Positions 43,501 through 55,785 are shown, numbered from the stretch's first letter. The stretch is DNA of 64,000 nucleotides from Acanthochlamys bracteata (GCA_019914995.1 CM034132.1:7992662-8056661), one strand, 5' to 3'. A program made the numbers and translations. The notes: a model not told the origin generated them from the letters alone.

Positions 43501-43542
43501 CAACCGCAGTATGGAGCTCAAGTCATCCTACAGAAACTTTGA
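40524..43542 (+). CDS. CYP72A-like cytochrome P450, copy C, intact
   Basis: Exons are 40524-40800, 41373-41593, 42162-42406, 42504-42900 and 43117-43542; 1566 bp, 521 residues, no stop or shift. Motifs are an N-terminal anchor (residues 1-22), [29 protein letters not shown]-helix AGQETTS preceded by FYI (FYF in A and B), EVLR, NPERF, and [12 protein letters not shown] with the haem cysteine at 469. Introns 1 and 3 are shorter than in A and B; intron 1 lacks their MITE. Exon 4 and intron 4 are almost identical to those of B, including about 170 bp of intron after 42901, while other parts differ more. That pattern suggests gene conversion or a patchy duplication history. The core promoter has lost the TATA consensus, so its expression level or site may differ. 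Substrate unknown. Confidence 0.93.
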
Positions 43543-45782
43543 GTTCCTAATATTTCATGGGATTTTATAAACGTTGAGTTTCTGTTTACATGTTGTTCCA
43601 GGAAAATGCTTTATCTTACCAGCATGTTTAAAATAAACTATATGCGAAATATGTAGGCATGTTTAAGTTTGTAACATCCGAATGTGTGCAAAAAGAAATA
43701 CCATCTCGCTATCGTAATAACTTGGGCAGAATAAAAACTAGTTTTACAATTTTGTTGTACCTGGTAAGAACCTCCTAACGAAGAGATCCATTAGTTTGAT
43801 TTAGCGCTTATATTATTGCTAGCACATACAAGTAGTCATCAAGAAGTCCAATTCCTCACCGGTTTCCTGCGGTTTGATTTGCGAAGCACAAATGGAGCGG
43901 GTTTTTTGATCAAGTAGGCACATTCATGTAGAGTTTGATTTTTTTTTTTGTCACCTTTCCAAAGTTGCTTTGTTCTAATTATGTTAAGATTAAATAAAAA
44001 TCAAAATACCTTCCTGTTGATCAAACCTGCACAACCAACTCAATAGGGAAAGAATGAATTGAGTTAATAGCTAAAAAATTTTAATACAGTATTTCTAACT
44101 AAACAGAACTTCATTTATACAAAATAGCAGCACTAAAAATTCTCTGTTTAGTGTTCTCGGTTTAGTTAAAGTGTAAGCAATATAAGAAAATTATTCAATG
44201 CACAAATACGCAAGATTTATGTGGTTCGGCAAATAAATTTACCTACGTCTACGATCACTCTTCGTCAAGAGTTAATTCCACTAATCCTTTTTAAGATCTA
44301 CAATTACTTAGGTAATGTATTTAGCCAAATACTATTATCTTAACCTGTTCTCTTCACGAAATGAACCATCAACAACCTACTAGACTCACAAGTCTCTCCG
44401 GCGCTATCACACAAGTCTTAGTCAAAGCCTTATTCAAATACGTAGCTACTTACTAGACCAGTACAACCGAAAATGCTTAGCAAAACCCTTCTCACCAAGT
44501 GTGTTTGTTATAAGCAATTTTAAAGCACATAATCTCTTTCTCGCAGATTGAGTGTAAACTCAGTGAAAATAAGGAGATGATGAAATGAAATGTCAAAGGT
44601 GTTATCTATGTAATGCTCAGGCGGAGAGTGAAGAGTAACGGTGTGTTTTCTCTATATAGGCTTTGTCCTCTATATGCAGCTCTGTTTGATAAACTTTGTA
44701 GTATTTCTCCCACTATTTATTTTTCTCTTTTTCTTCCTCTTATATAATTTTTTCTTCTCCGACTGAGAATTTTCTAATCTCCTAACGGTAGAAAATTCAT
44801 CTATTGTCTCTCCCTGGCGCTTGCTACAGCAATGTCAATTTGTTCTTATACGTCGCTGCCATTCGAGTTCCATCAAATAGGTTTTCAACAGTTGGATCTT
44901 GAGGAGGTAACTAGAATATCCTTCCATCTAGTACTTAAATCTCAATATTCTTTTGGTATGGCTTGATTAGATCTTTGTTTTGCAGCATTAAATGAGTTTG
45001 TTAGTATTGTGCTTCCCCCTCTTGTCTGTTGTGCATTTTCTTCCTTATTCCAGTGGCACCCGATATGAAGATGATGATCTGATCAAGTGATTGGAGTGGC
45101 TCAGGTTCAATTTCGAATTTTTCTTTTTAGTTCATCGATCAGCTAGGTGATGTTCTTGTAGAGTGTTAATTACCTCAAAGATGACTTCAATTCAACTTGC
45201 TTGTTGTGAACTGTAATCTGTAGGCTTGTTTTTCAATAAAGAAGGCTAGTATTTGAAGTCTATATCATCTTGATATTTCAGTAAGATTAACTCTGACATG
45301 AAGTGAAAGGATGCTTGAATTTAATCTTGTGAATTTTGTATAAAAGCTCATTGTAAGCTTCACTGTTTACATCACTCGGAGTAGTAGTCCCATTTAACAT
45401 GTTAGTGTGATGTATTATTGTAGCAACATAGTTGATAAATTGTATGTATGCTCCTTGTAACTGGATCCTTGGTTTTTTTTTTATTGAAAATTGAAATTCA
45501 ATTTCTTAACTCAAATCTGACATGTTGACAAAATGATTATGACAGCATTTTAGTATTGTATTCTTGGCAACCATTTTGTTGAGATTTTCTACTTTTATTG
45601 ATATGAATTGAAAGTGGATATGTACAGTAAGTCCACAAAAGGTGGTTTCAAATAAATGAAAAAATTTTGATCAATGTTCATCTGAAAATTGACTTAAGTG
45701 TTGTCTGATTTTTTCAATGCATGTATCCTTACTAAGAGTCATGAGTGTCGTATTTTCCTATTAGCAATAAAAGAACAACTTC
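43543..45782 (+). other. 3' flank of P450 C and non-coding repeats
   Basis: Up to about 43890 the sequence is related to the copy B downstream flank. At about 44190-44450 a block containing CAAGATTTATGTGGTTCGGC and CCTACGTCTACG resembles wording common in plant LTR or repeat DNA. No gene is recognised. The 5' LTR and gag of the copia element that follows are not found here. Confidence 0.4.
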
Positions 45783-48500
45783 TCTTGAATTAGTCCATTC
45801 GGATGTTTGAGGACCCTCTCCAGTTATGATTTCTACTGGCATTAGGTAGTTTGTGACATTTGTAGATGATTGCACATGCATGACATAGTTATATGCTTTG
45901 AATAATACAAGTGATGTTAGTGATATATTTGTGCGGTTTCATAAAATAGTGCAGACACAATTTTCTCTTTCTATTCGAATTTTTCGCTCTGATAATGGTG
46001 GGGAGTATGTTAATACATCTTGAACTGTTACTTTCATCAGCATGGTATTATTTATGAGACTTCTTATCCACAAACACCACAACAAAATAGAGTAGCTGAA
46101 AGAAAAAATCGACACATATTAGAAACCACCCGTGCTTTATTGTTTGGAGCTCATGTTTCAAAACATTATTGGGTAAACGCAGTTCAGTCTGCGGTTTATG
46201 TGATTAATCGCATGCCATATAGAGTCCTAAATTTTCGGACACCACTTAAGGTTTTATCTACATTTGTTACTATACCTTCTATTTTTTCACTTCCACCTCA
46301 AATTTTTGGATCTGTTGCATTAGTACATTTGTAAAAAACTCAAAGAGGTAAATTGGATCCATGTGCCTTAAAGTGCATGTTTCTTGGCTATGGTCCTCAC
46401 CAAAAAGGTTATCGTTGCTATCATCCTCCTACACGCCGTACTTTTGTGACTATGGATGTGACATTTTTAGAGTCAAAAATATACTTTGTCAGATCGACTT
46501 CACATTCAGCTCTTCAGAGGGAGATAGAAGTTACGGAAGATCTGAATTGACTTACCATTAAATTCAGTACACATACTGAGTAAGGTTAGAAAAAATGTGT
46601 GGATCATGACTCAGGTTTGAAGGAGTTTAGAGCTACTGAACTTGAACAAAAAAAAAACGGAAGAGATAGACAGAGCTGAAGCTGTAGAAAAAATCCCTCT
46701 CTCGCATCCTACAGTACCCGCTCAAACTCCTGACGATATCCCTGAGGTAAGTACCGAGACTCAAAATATTATTATGAATAAATCTAATATTGTCTGCAGA
46801 AATTATCAGTTAACACATAGAGAAAATCGTGGAAAATCTCCTGAGAGATATTCACCAGAAAAAAAAATCTCCAAATATCCTATTGCTAATCATGTGTCTT
46901 GTCAGAGGCTGTCCCCATCATAAGTTGCTTTCATTAATCAGGTGGCAGCTGTGACACTTCCTTCTAACACTAGAGAAGTCTTATCCGATCCTAAATGGAT
47001 TAAGGCTATGAATGAAAAAATAGATGCTCTTCAGAAAAATATGACTTGGGAGATAGTATCATTACCAAAAGAAAAGAAAATAGTTGGTTGTAAATGGGTG
47101 TACACCATCAAACACAAAGCAGATTGAACGATCGATAGATATAAGGCAAGATTAGTGCCCAAGGAGTACTCACAGACTTATGGAGTAGATTATCACGAGA
47201 CTTTTGCCCCAATTGTAAAGATTAATACCATTAGAGTATTGTTATCTCTCGCAACAAATCTTGATTGGCCATTGCAGCAATTTGATGTAAAGAATGCATT
47301 TCTTCATGGTGAGTTAGAAAAAGAAATGTATATGGAGTTTGCACCTGGTTATGAGGTATCGAAAAGAATTGAATATATCTGCAGGCTAAAAAGGGCTCTA
47401 TATGATTTGAAGCAATCTCCAAAAGCATGGTTTGGTAGATTTAGTCAAAGCTTGAGCAGATATGGTTACCGACAGAGTAATGCTGATCATACATTATTTT
47501 TGAAGAATCAGAATGATAAAGTAACTGCTTTGATAATTTATGTTGATGATATGATTGTTATAGGTAATGATCATGAAGAAATTAAGAAATTGAAGACATA
47601 TCTAGCCTCTGAATTCGAGATGAAAGAATTTGGAGAGTTGAAATATTTTTTGGGCATTGAAGTGGCCAGATCTAAGCAATGTATTTTTCTATCACAAAGA
47701 AAATATGTCCTTGACTTATTATCTGAGACAGGGATGTCAGATTGTAAACCTGTCGACACACTTATCATTGAGAATCATAACTTAGTAGAGCTCCCTAATC
47801 AAATACCAGCAGCTAAGGAAAAATATCAACGATTGGTTGGCAAATTGATTTATTTATCACATACTCGCCCTGATATAGCATATGCTGTGAGCGTTGTCAG
47901 CCAATTTATGCATTCTCCAAGTGTCGATCATATGAAAGCTGTGAACAAAATTTTGAAATATCTGAAGTTAGCACCAGGTATGGAATTACTATTAATAAAG
48001 AATAATCATCTAAATGTAGATGAATATACTGATGCAGACTAGGCAGGAGATCAGACGAATAGACGCTCTACATCCGGCTATTTTACATTTGTTGGAGATA
48101 ATCTAGTCACATGGAGGAGTAAGAAACAAAAAGTGGTTGCTCGATCTTCTGCTGAAGCTAAATATAGAGGAATGGCACATGGAGTTTGTGAACTTTAATG
48201 ACTTCGAATATTATTGACAGAGCTTAGTTTTCCTCAAAGGAGTTCTATGAAGCTATTTTGTGATAATAAGACTACAATAAATATTGCTTATAATTCAGTA
48301 CAGCATGATCGCACCAAGAATGTTGAGGTGGATCGACACTTCATCAAAAAGAAATTGGATTCAAAGTTAATTGAGTTACCTTTTGTGACTTAAGAAGCAC
48401 AGTTAGCACATATATTGACAAAAGGAGTTCCAAGCAAAATCTTTCATAACTTACTGAGTAAGTTTGGCATTGATGATATTTTTGCACCAACTTGAGGGAA
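45783..48500 (+). mobile_element. Ty1-copia pol, decayed but nearly full-length
   Basis: Integrase begins at about 45783 (LELVHSDV, then stop), with FRSDNGGEYVN at about 45980-46015 and QTPQQNRVAERKNRHILETT at about 46070-46125. Next come the integrase tail (LKCMFLGYGPHQKGYRCY, about 46365-46420) and RT (GCKWVYTIKHK at about 47080; QFDVKNAFLHGELEKEMYM at about 47278-47334; LIIYVDDMIVIGND at about 47533-47571, with the YVDD catalytic motif intact). The RT/connection ORF stays open for 295 codons (47155-48042). RNase H follows with VARSSAEAKYRGMAHG at about 48137-48186 and further motifs to 48430. There are several stops, including after the integrase and at 48040. No 5' LTR is visible. Confidence 0.9.
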
Positions 48501-48502
48501 AG

Positions 48503-48664
48503 TATTGGCATGAGTCAACTATATATTATTTTAGATATCTTTCCTTAAAATTATATTTAAATATTTTCTTTATTTAAAACTGTCTTTATTTAGATTTATA
48601 AATAGTCTATATATATATATACTTATATTGAATGATAAGAATAAAATTGAAAGAGCTTTTTATC
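48503..48664 (+). repeat. 3' LTR of the plus-strand copia element
   Basis: Starts TATTGGCATGAG directly after the purine-rich CTTGAGGGAAAG (polypurine tract, 48491-48502). The usual TG start has become TA. It contains a TATA-rich promoter-like core near 48612. Its right end is not clean because it abuts the LTR of the next element. Confidence 0.6.
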
Positions 48665-50240
48665 TGACGGTGCATCATTCTCTATTTGTAGACAACTCTA
48701 GAGTCCCACTACTACATGGACTCCACTATCCATATTCCGCTACTTGGACTAACTCCACTACTTAAGAGTTACCACTACCAGTATGTATTATAACTAGAAC
48801 TCCTGACCAACTAAGTTAACTGCCTTCCATGACTCTCATCAATTTGTATATCCAATGCATTGGTGTTGTCTGGACTTGACACGTCTGCATCCTCTTCCAG
48901 TCATATATGTGTGTTCAGCTCAAGGTCAGTATTCCCTACAACTGTGGCATTCCCTCCCCCAGGAAGACTAGCCTCGTCCACGAGGCTACCTCTGCGCTCG
49001 TCCCGACAATGTGCTTCATCTAACCAGTATTTTGAGGTGTTACTGAATAGAGGATCTGTATCACCTTGGAAATACATGGTCGCAATAGCAGGCTGTTCCT
49101 ACCCAGGCATCTTGTACTACTTGAAGTATTTTTCTGCCGAATAAATCCACTCTTGTAGTTCTTTTCCTTCAAACATAGGAAATCGATGCCGATCCCTTGG
49201 TGGGTGCCCCTTGCTGTTCCACGGATCCCTGGTTCATGGTGTATGGTGATAAAATGGGAAAGTTCCTTGCTTGATTGGAAGTTTCCAAGAAATGGTTGGG
49301 TTGGGTTGGCCAGTGGGAGTTTGCTGGCTGCCCATAGATTACAGGTTAGTTGCTCTGGAGGTGATGGTGCATGGGAGTGGAATGGTTTGGCATTGTGACT
49401 ACGCTTATAGGGTGACTATAGGTAGTTGCGGAAGTTACAAATAGGGTGGCATGCAAGGGTACTGCATTTGCCATGGAAAGAAATTGTGCAGGCATAGTTA
49501 GATTAAGGTAATTGATTGGTAGTGGATGGTGGCGAAGCCGCATTCGTTGCCCAGTTTGAAGAACCAACTTCTTATGTGGTTGATTTCAACGAATTTACGA
49601 GCTTCTGCAACTCTGCGAAATCTACAGTTATATATGCGAGTTGATGGGATAGATTATTGGCCATGCAGTCATATAGTTCGTAGAATTTAGGTGCATGACG
49701 AGGGTAGTTGCTTGGTTTTTGAGGGGTGCTGTTGGCGTTTGAAGGTTGGTTTGCACATTACTTGCTTGTGGGGATAATGGAGACTGAGGTGATTCTGGTG
49801 TGGTAGCTGGTACTTTCTCCATTGTAATCACCTAAATAAACCAGACTCTGATACCAAATTTGTCACAGAGTGCAGCCTGTGACAGAAATTTATTTGCTAG
49901 GCTAAAACCAAATACTAGATTGAAGGAAAGAAACTTAGAAAAGAAAATACAATTTTTCAACCCCTGCTGATGTTGGAACATTCACTATTTGTAGACAGCT
50001 CCAAAGTCCCACTACTACATGGACTCCACTATCCAGAGTCCGCTACTTGGACTAACTCCAATACTTAGAGTCACCACTACCAGGATGTATTGAACTAGAA
50101 CTCCTAACCAACTAAGATAAGTGCCTTGCATGAACTCTCATCAATCTGTGCATCCAATGCATTGGTGTTGTCTGGTCTTGACATGTCTGCATCCTCTTCC
50201 AATCCTATGTGTGTTCAGCTCAAGGTCAGTATTCCCTGCA
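48665..50240 (-). mobile_element. Gag-only LTR retrotransposon with pol deleted
   Basis: Two direct repeats, 48665-48940 (left, truncated) and 49861-50240 (right, 380 bp, TGTCACAGAG to CCCTGCA), flank about 920 bp. On the minus strand the primer-binding site lies beside the right LTR: the complement of GACTCTGATACCA at 49845-49856 matches the initiator tRNA-Met pattern TGGTATCAGAG. A polypurine tract GGGGGAGGGAATG (complement of 48951-48963) lies beside the left LTR. Between them a gag start (from ATG at 49822) reads MEKVPATTPESPQSPLSP and on to MHLNSTNY, the copia gag N-terminal motif. Protease, integrase and RT are absent. It probably depended on a complete relative. Confidence 0.82.
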
Positions 50241-50956
50241 ACCGTGATAGTGTCATAGAAGAATGCAAGCTGTTCTACTTTGCAGGCCAAGAGAGAACAT
50301 CAGTGTGGTTTACATGGACTTTGATTGTGTTGTCAATGCATCAAGACTGGCAGCTGAGAGTATGGCAAGAAGTTTTGCAATCATGGGAGATAAAAGACCG
50401 GATAATGCATCCATAAGCCACCTTAAAGTGGTGGGTACATTGTTTGCTTCAAACTTCCTTGTTCTCATGAAGCAATATTTTATTTTAAACTTGGATAGGA
50501 GTACCATTAGTTGAAAAGTTTATGCATTCTAATTATCGTTAAGAAGCAAAGCGAGGAAACCTTATGTAATAGAAAAACAAGCTCAATATATCGTATTGCC
50601 ATTCAATAGGCCTATAGCTTCTGTTTTGACCCAACCTTACAGACACCTTCAGTTCTAAATGTAGTTTCTAGTCATTATCATGCACACTTGAAAATTTTTA
50701 ACAGCTTCGTAAGGAAAGAAACAAATAAGAAATTAGAAGAAAGACCACTTTAACGTGAAATCGAGAGTACATTACAGCATTTTAGCTCTACCAGTTCTAA
50801 TTATGATCCCTATTTAGCTCATTCAATTTTAACTCTGTTCAGTACAGCGTTTGTATCGAAGTGCTCATTTATGCATGATATGATCATGAGATTTCAGGTA
50901 ACTATGGTATTGTACGAAGTTTTGAGATTGTACCCACCAGTGTTATTTCTAAGAAG
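50241..50956 (+). pseudogene. CYP72A-like P450 copy D, 3' fragment
   Basis: Starts immediately at the right LTR edge, with bases matching exon 4 of B and C from just before [14 protein letters not shown]. The I-helix reads AGQERTS instead of AGQETTS, and one base is lost near 50371, shifting the frame. The exon 4-like part ends at 50430 before GTGGGT. Exon 5 begins at 50898 ([19 protein letters not shown]) and breaks off at about 50956. Haem-loop sequence is absent. The intron between has an extra block (about 50515-50760) not seen in B or C. The 5' half of this gene is not adjacent, so it was cut by the LTR insertion plus deletion. Confidence 0.85.
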
Positions 50957-51168
50957 TTGGGAGTAATTTTCTGAATATTTAATCAGATCGCTGATGGAGA
51001 GAAGGAAGATAGTTTGGTATGTGCAATGAAATGAAACAAAGACGCTAATAAATATATCTTGACAATCTTGATACAGTATACAGATGTATATTTGACAATC
51101 TTTATCTCCCCTCAAACACTTGCTAACGACTACACGAGAGTTCTTCAATATATACTAGAAATCAAACA

Positions 51169-52395
51169 ATGGAAAGTTTGCTTTATCTTATTGTGACTGC
51201 TCCATTTGTAGCTTGTGTTTTGTTGTACTATGGAGTTTTTCTACTAAGCCAAAAGCTTGTTGGAGTTAACGAGGCAGGGTTATCTTGGGCAACCCTTACT
51301 ACAGTTATTGGCTTTACACTTTCATTTTCTAGGGAAGTTGCAAGTGCTGCTGCAGATGGGTGTTAGGCAGGATCCAGGACCAATTATTCTTTTCCGTTCA
51401 AGCACCACATGATGCTAAGAGAAGTTATCATGCTTCCGTTGATGTTTGTTCATTTACAAATTGTATTTACTTGCACTACGAAACGTTCAAGGTTCTGGTA
51501 GTTCAGTTGTGTAGTGAAACTTGGTGTTACCTCTAACTTGCTTAAGACAAGAACTATGCATAAATATATTTTTTTATGAGAACCGCATTCTCTCTGCGTC
51601 TATGATTTTTTATTTCATTAGATATAACTATATAAGTACTTAAGAATTCAAGAAGCAAATTTTGAATTAGTGATGGCAATTCAGTATCGATTTCAGATTG
51701 ATTCATATAATAATCAAATCAAAATATTCAATCCTAATCCGATTTATTTATTTATATAGATCAAAATTGTCAATTATAATTCAACATATTTAATACCGAC
51801 TCAAATTCATATTGACTTATTTACTAATTAAAATTATTTAAAAAAATTATAAATATTATTTCTAATAATAATATATAAAAATTATTAATTATAGTATATC
51901 TAAATAAATATTAATTTAAATAAATTTAATTAAAATTAAGATATATATATTTATTTAAATTTTATATTATTATTTTTTAATTATTAAATAAAATATATTA
52001 TTTAATTAGTTATAATTATAAGTATCAATTTTGAATAAATTTGAACTCAATTTAAATATATTTAATTTTTTATCTAAAATTAATCTAAATTTAAATAAAA
52101 TTTGATCCGAATTAAATTTTTTTGAACCAGCTTCGATCCATGTGTCGAATCAGAAGTTGCATTCCTACTTTGAGTTCTTGTCGTGAGGGACCATTTTTTA
52201 TTTTTTAAGCCAATCTTTGCCGACAGGCATCAATTGCAGGATATGAGTTAAACTAATAAATTCTTCTAAAAAGAGTTATTTTACTTTTCAAAAAAAATGA
52301 TTTATTAACAACGGGAATATCCAGATTTGAAGGGAATGGGCATAGCGAATTAAGGAGATTTATTAACTCCTGCTTTTCAGATTAAGAGGGTGTTT
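51169..52395 (+). pseudogene. CYP72A-like P450 copy E, 5' fragment
   Basis: The leader before the ATG (GACAATCTTTATCTCCCCTC, TAGAAATCAAACA) matches the leaders of B and C. Exon 1-like sequence reads MESLLYLIVTAPFVACVLLYYG, then degenerates; the GGGCAACCCTTAC word is kept near 51287. Intron 1 sequence (CCTCTAACTTGCTTAAGACA at about 51530) and its 3' end (AAGCCAATCTTTGCCGACA at about 52210) are recognisable, followed by the end of exon 2 (TGAAGGGAATGGGCATAG, about 52328; CTCCTGCTTTTCA, about 52367). No later exon follows. With D it shows at least one more ancestral gene in the array. Confidence 0.75.
51657..52172. mobile_element. Probable insertion in intron 1 of P450 relic E
   Basis: About 515 bp, very AT-rich, with tips AGTGATGGCAATTCAGTATC and, reversed, AGTAGGAATGCAACTTCTGA, plus inner words (GATCCGAATTAAA) like those of the element at 38017-38876. 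It is absent from intron 1 of A, B and C. Boundaries are approximate. Confidence 0.4.
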
Positions 52396-54377
52396 CATCA
52401 CGTTCCACAAAAATATTCTTTTAATTTTCTAATTATATTTTTTAATAAATTTTTCATAATATTTTATAAAATTTATTTAAAATTTAAAAAATAAAAAATT
52501 CTATATAGTAAAATTTTATTATTATTATTTATTTTTATTATTTTTAGATTAATAAAAAAAACTCTTTTATCAAAATAGGTTAATAATAGTTTTTGTTTTT
52601 AAAAAAAATTAAAAATACTTCAAAATATCTGTTTAAAAGGTTGAAGGTCTACCGTCAAAGGTTCCGTATACAATTAGTTATCATGTTTGTGATGCTAGGT
52701 ACCCTTCCCCAGTTGTCAAGCTGGATGACAAGCCATGCCAAGGGATGTTGGGCCCAGCTTATTTGCGCTGAGCAGCCCAAACAAGCTCTCAATAGTAATA
52801 AAAATAGGCGTTCAAATAAAAGTGCTCAGGAGCTATTTTTAAGTAATGCTAGCATTTATTGAAAAAGCTGCTACTATTAAGTCACACGTGGTGCAAAAAT
52901 GAGCATTTTGTCCTCAACAATCCTTAAAGTGGTACAGATATTCGAACAAAATAACGTAGACATGTTTTAAGTCGGTAGAACTGATACAATAAAAATAAAA
53001 AATAAAAAATAAAATTTTTTAAAAAATAATTTGAAAATGAAATTTAATTTTTATATTTTAATTGATTATTGAAGTGGATTGAAAGTGAATTGTAAAAAAA
53101 AAATATAATAAAATTTAAATTTTATTTATGTAGAATTAGGAATTCGAATTTTTAATTTTATTTATAATTAAAATATAGAAAGTTGATGAAATTTTAATTT
53201 TGAAAGAAAATAAAGTTTTACTTACTCTAAAATACGCGCTAATATTTGTCATGTACTTCAAATTTTATCTTTGATACGTACGCACGCGCACTTAATTTCA
53301 ATCTTTGATAACTTTAGTCTTTCTCCGATTTCAGTCTAAGATAATCATAGATTTTGGGAAAAGGGACTCGAGAAGAGATGAACATCACTTTAAGTAAAAA
53401 GCTTTAGAAAGAGAATTTATTGCAAGATTAGTTACAAGAGCATTGTCCTCCCATTTATACACACCGTATCTCTTTAGTATAGCTAAAGATTTTTTCAATC
53501 GTACAATAGAGAACATTTAATCTAAAATATTCTTATATTATATTTTTTATAAAAATTTTTGCTTTTCAAAATATTTATACTAATCTGAAACATTTTCTAA
53601 ATTACGTTAAATTTATACCAACTAGCTTAACTGTTTAGAATATTCTATTATATTTTAAATAATTTTATATATAAAATATTTTATCTAAGTAAAACATATT
53701 TTATCAAAATAATAAGGATGAGAAAAAAAGCTAAAATTATCGTACTATGATATATTTCACCAAGTTATTAATCCCACTCGATTATGTTAACATAAAAGCA
53801 TGTACAAATTAAATATATATTTAAACAAATTATTAAAATAATAAAGTTAAATAAGTACTTCAAAAATTTTTAATTTACCATATATAAAGGACATGTCAAG
53901 CATTTATTTTATATCAGTTTATAAACGTTTTTCTATTCAACACTATCACATTGAGAGATAAACATAAGCTCTTTTCATCTAAATATATTAATAAAATAAG
54001 ATTTTTATTTTAAAAATAAGTTTACACATTTTATTTTAGAAAGAAGCTATTTATGGGAAAAAGTATTTTGTAAGTAATCCTAAACGGGCTCTAGTTCTGG
54101 TAATTCCACACATAATATCTTGAAGCATTGGTGGTTGCTTAAAACGTGTTTACTTAGGCATTAAATTTATTTTTAAGATAACTTTATAAAAATAAATTAA
54201 AAATTAAAAATGAGTTTAATAAAAATAAAATTTTAAATTTACTTCAAGTTAAAAAGTAAGTTTATAATAGTTTTAAATTTTAAATTTTAGAAGTGAACTT
54301 TTGACTAAAAAAGTTTAGTTTAAAACTTTGTTCTTATTTTATTTTACTGGATCAATCGACATATCTGTTAGAGATCT
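52396..54377. other. AT-rich intergenic DNA
   Basis: Begins with a MITE-family-like block (about 52388-52640, tip GGGTGTTTCATCACG). A GC-richer patch at about 52695-52800 contains no recognisable coding sequence. Another MITE-like right end (AAGTAATCCTAAACGGGCTC) is at about 54074-54093. No gene is seen. Confidence 0.45.
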
Positions 54378-54708
54378 GTGATCGCCACCTTCTACAATCT
54401 AGCAGCACTTACCTGTCGAAATCACCAGTCAGAAACTTCAGCAATTACTTATTTGTTAGCAAATGGATCAATAGCAATGCTCAACAAAGCAGGTAATGAA
54501 AGAATCATATACACAAAAAAAGATGGACAAAGATATTACCCCAAAAAAGTATTTCAATTAAACCAACATTGGAAGACAACTCGAGCAAACTTGAGGGGAA
54601 AGACCTAAATCATTAAACAACTAATCGACAGAAAGATCATGGACTCCCCAATTCAACCTTATGCTCCTAGTAACTCTTGGAACAGAACTAAAAAAAATAA
54701 GATTTAAG
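54378..54708 (+). other. Unidentified coding-like stretch
   Basis: One frame reads 76 codons (54378-54605) with sensible composition, including ITYLLANGSIAMLNKAGNER and YTKKDGQRYYPKKVFQLNQ. After one TAA it continues in the same frame as KQLIDRKIMDSPIQPYAPS. I do not recognise the family. The stop, lack of a clear ATG and AT-rich setting suggest a fragment of an old mobile or retro-type element rather than a host gene. Confidence 0.3.
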
Positions 54709-54783
54709 CACCCATTTATTTCAAACCTCCAAGAGGCAATGCACAACTAGTATTGAAGCGACAGCAGTCAATCTGGTGTTGAA

Positions 54784-55785
54784 TCAATGGGAAGAGATCT
54801 TGAGATGGAGGGACTTGTTAAGCCACGCCTTCCAAATACCGCCGCTCTTCCAGCTTATCACCCGAGCAGGTGTGTTCAGCTTCACGTCCTCCACTCCCTG
54901 CTTCTTGCAAAGCAGAAAGTTCCTGCTGCCAAATGAGCCAATCCGCTCCCAGGGGCTCAATGCTGCAACCGAAAAATCCGTAAATCAACTACTAACCAAT
55001 CAACAACTCATCGATCATAGATTAATCATGCAAATTATATAATGTTCAGCCTATAACGAAACAAGCAAGCCAGTTTCAAGCTTCAACACAGACAGATTCT
55101 GAAAGTCATAATTTCTTAACTTTGAAGCCGGAAATGCATATACCAATACACAATCGGGATAACTAAATAATAAAACGTGCATGCATATATAGGGGAACAC
55201 AATAGATTTCAACATGACTACTCCAAACAATGTGATGAACTAAGTCTAACTGACTTCATTGCCAAAGAGATAAACTATTATACCTCAGAAAACAAAATCC
55301 CAACAAATTGTATGTAAAACGACTTTAAACATTCTATAGACAGCAACACTTATCTACAACAATTTTTTTTTAAACTAAAAAAAAGAGAATTAATAAATCT
55401 ATCAACACTACAAAAATCGATCATAATTTTCAAATCAGATGTAAAACTGCTTCAGAAACAGATCCAAAGACAAAACCACCAACAACTAAAAATGATCATT
55501 ACCTTCCGGTCCGGCATTGGCACGATAAAGCAAGAAATGATTAAGATCAGATCCAAGAACAGGCCTCCTTCCTTCACGCGCATACGATTTCAGTACGGTG
55601 CTTATAACAGCAGCAACAAGATCAGCCTCGTCAACAACAAACCTTAACGGTCCTGCGCTTCCCAGCACCGTCACCGTTATCAGAAATCTAGTATTTTTCC
55701 TTCCATCCACCCCCATCGATTTCTCCTTCTTCTTCACCTTCTCTTGGTGTGCCCATCTCTTCGGCTCCGGCGGCGACAACGCCAT
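54784..55785 (-). CDS. At4g22758-like DUF7054 protein
   Basis: Two exons on the minus strand: 55785-55503 (ATG at 55785) and 54962-54784 (TGA at 54786-54784), with intron 55502-54963. The joined frame is 462 bp, 153 residues. The sequence begins MALSPPEPKRWAHQEKVKKK, then FLITVTVLGSAGPLRFVVDE, LVAAVISTVLKSYAREGRRP, VLGSDLNHFLLYRANAG, and after the splice ALSPWERIGSFGSRNFLLCK. This is the conserved ubiquitin-like-sized domain of plant proteins annotated At4g22758-like (DUF7054); the molecular role is unknown. The basic N-terminus may mark nuclear or plastid targeting, but that is a guess. A leader of about 480 bp precedes the ATG and contains upstream ATGs, including one opening MVAVRLCSS at about 56111. 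Confidence 0.88.

Noticed and set aside
47231..47428. Minus-strand open frame inside the copia RT.
   Set aside because: It is the antisense shadow of the conserved RT coding sequence.
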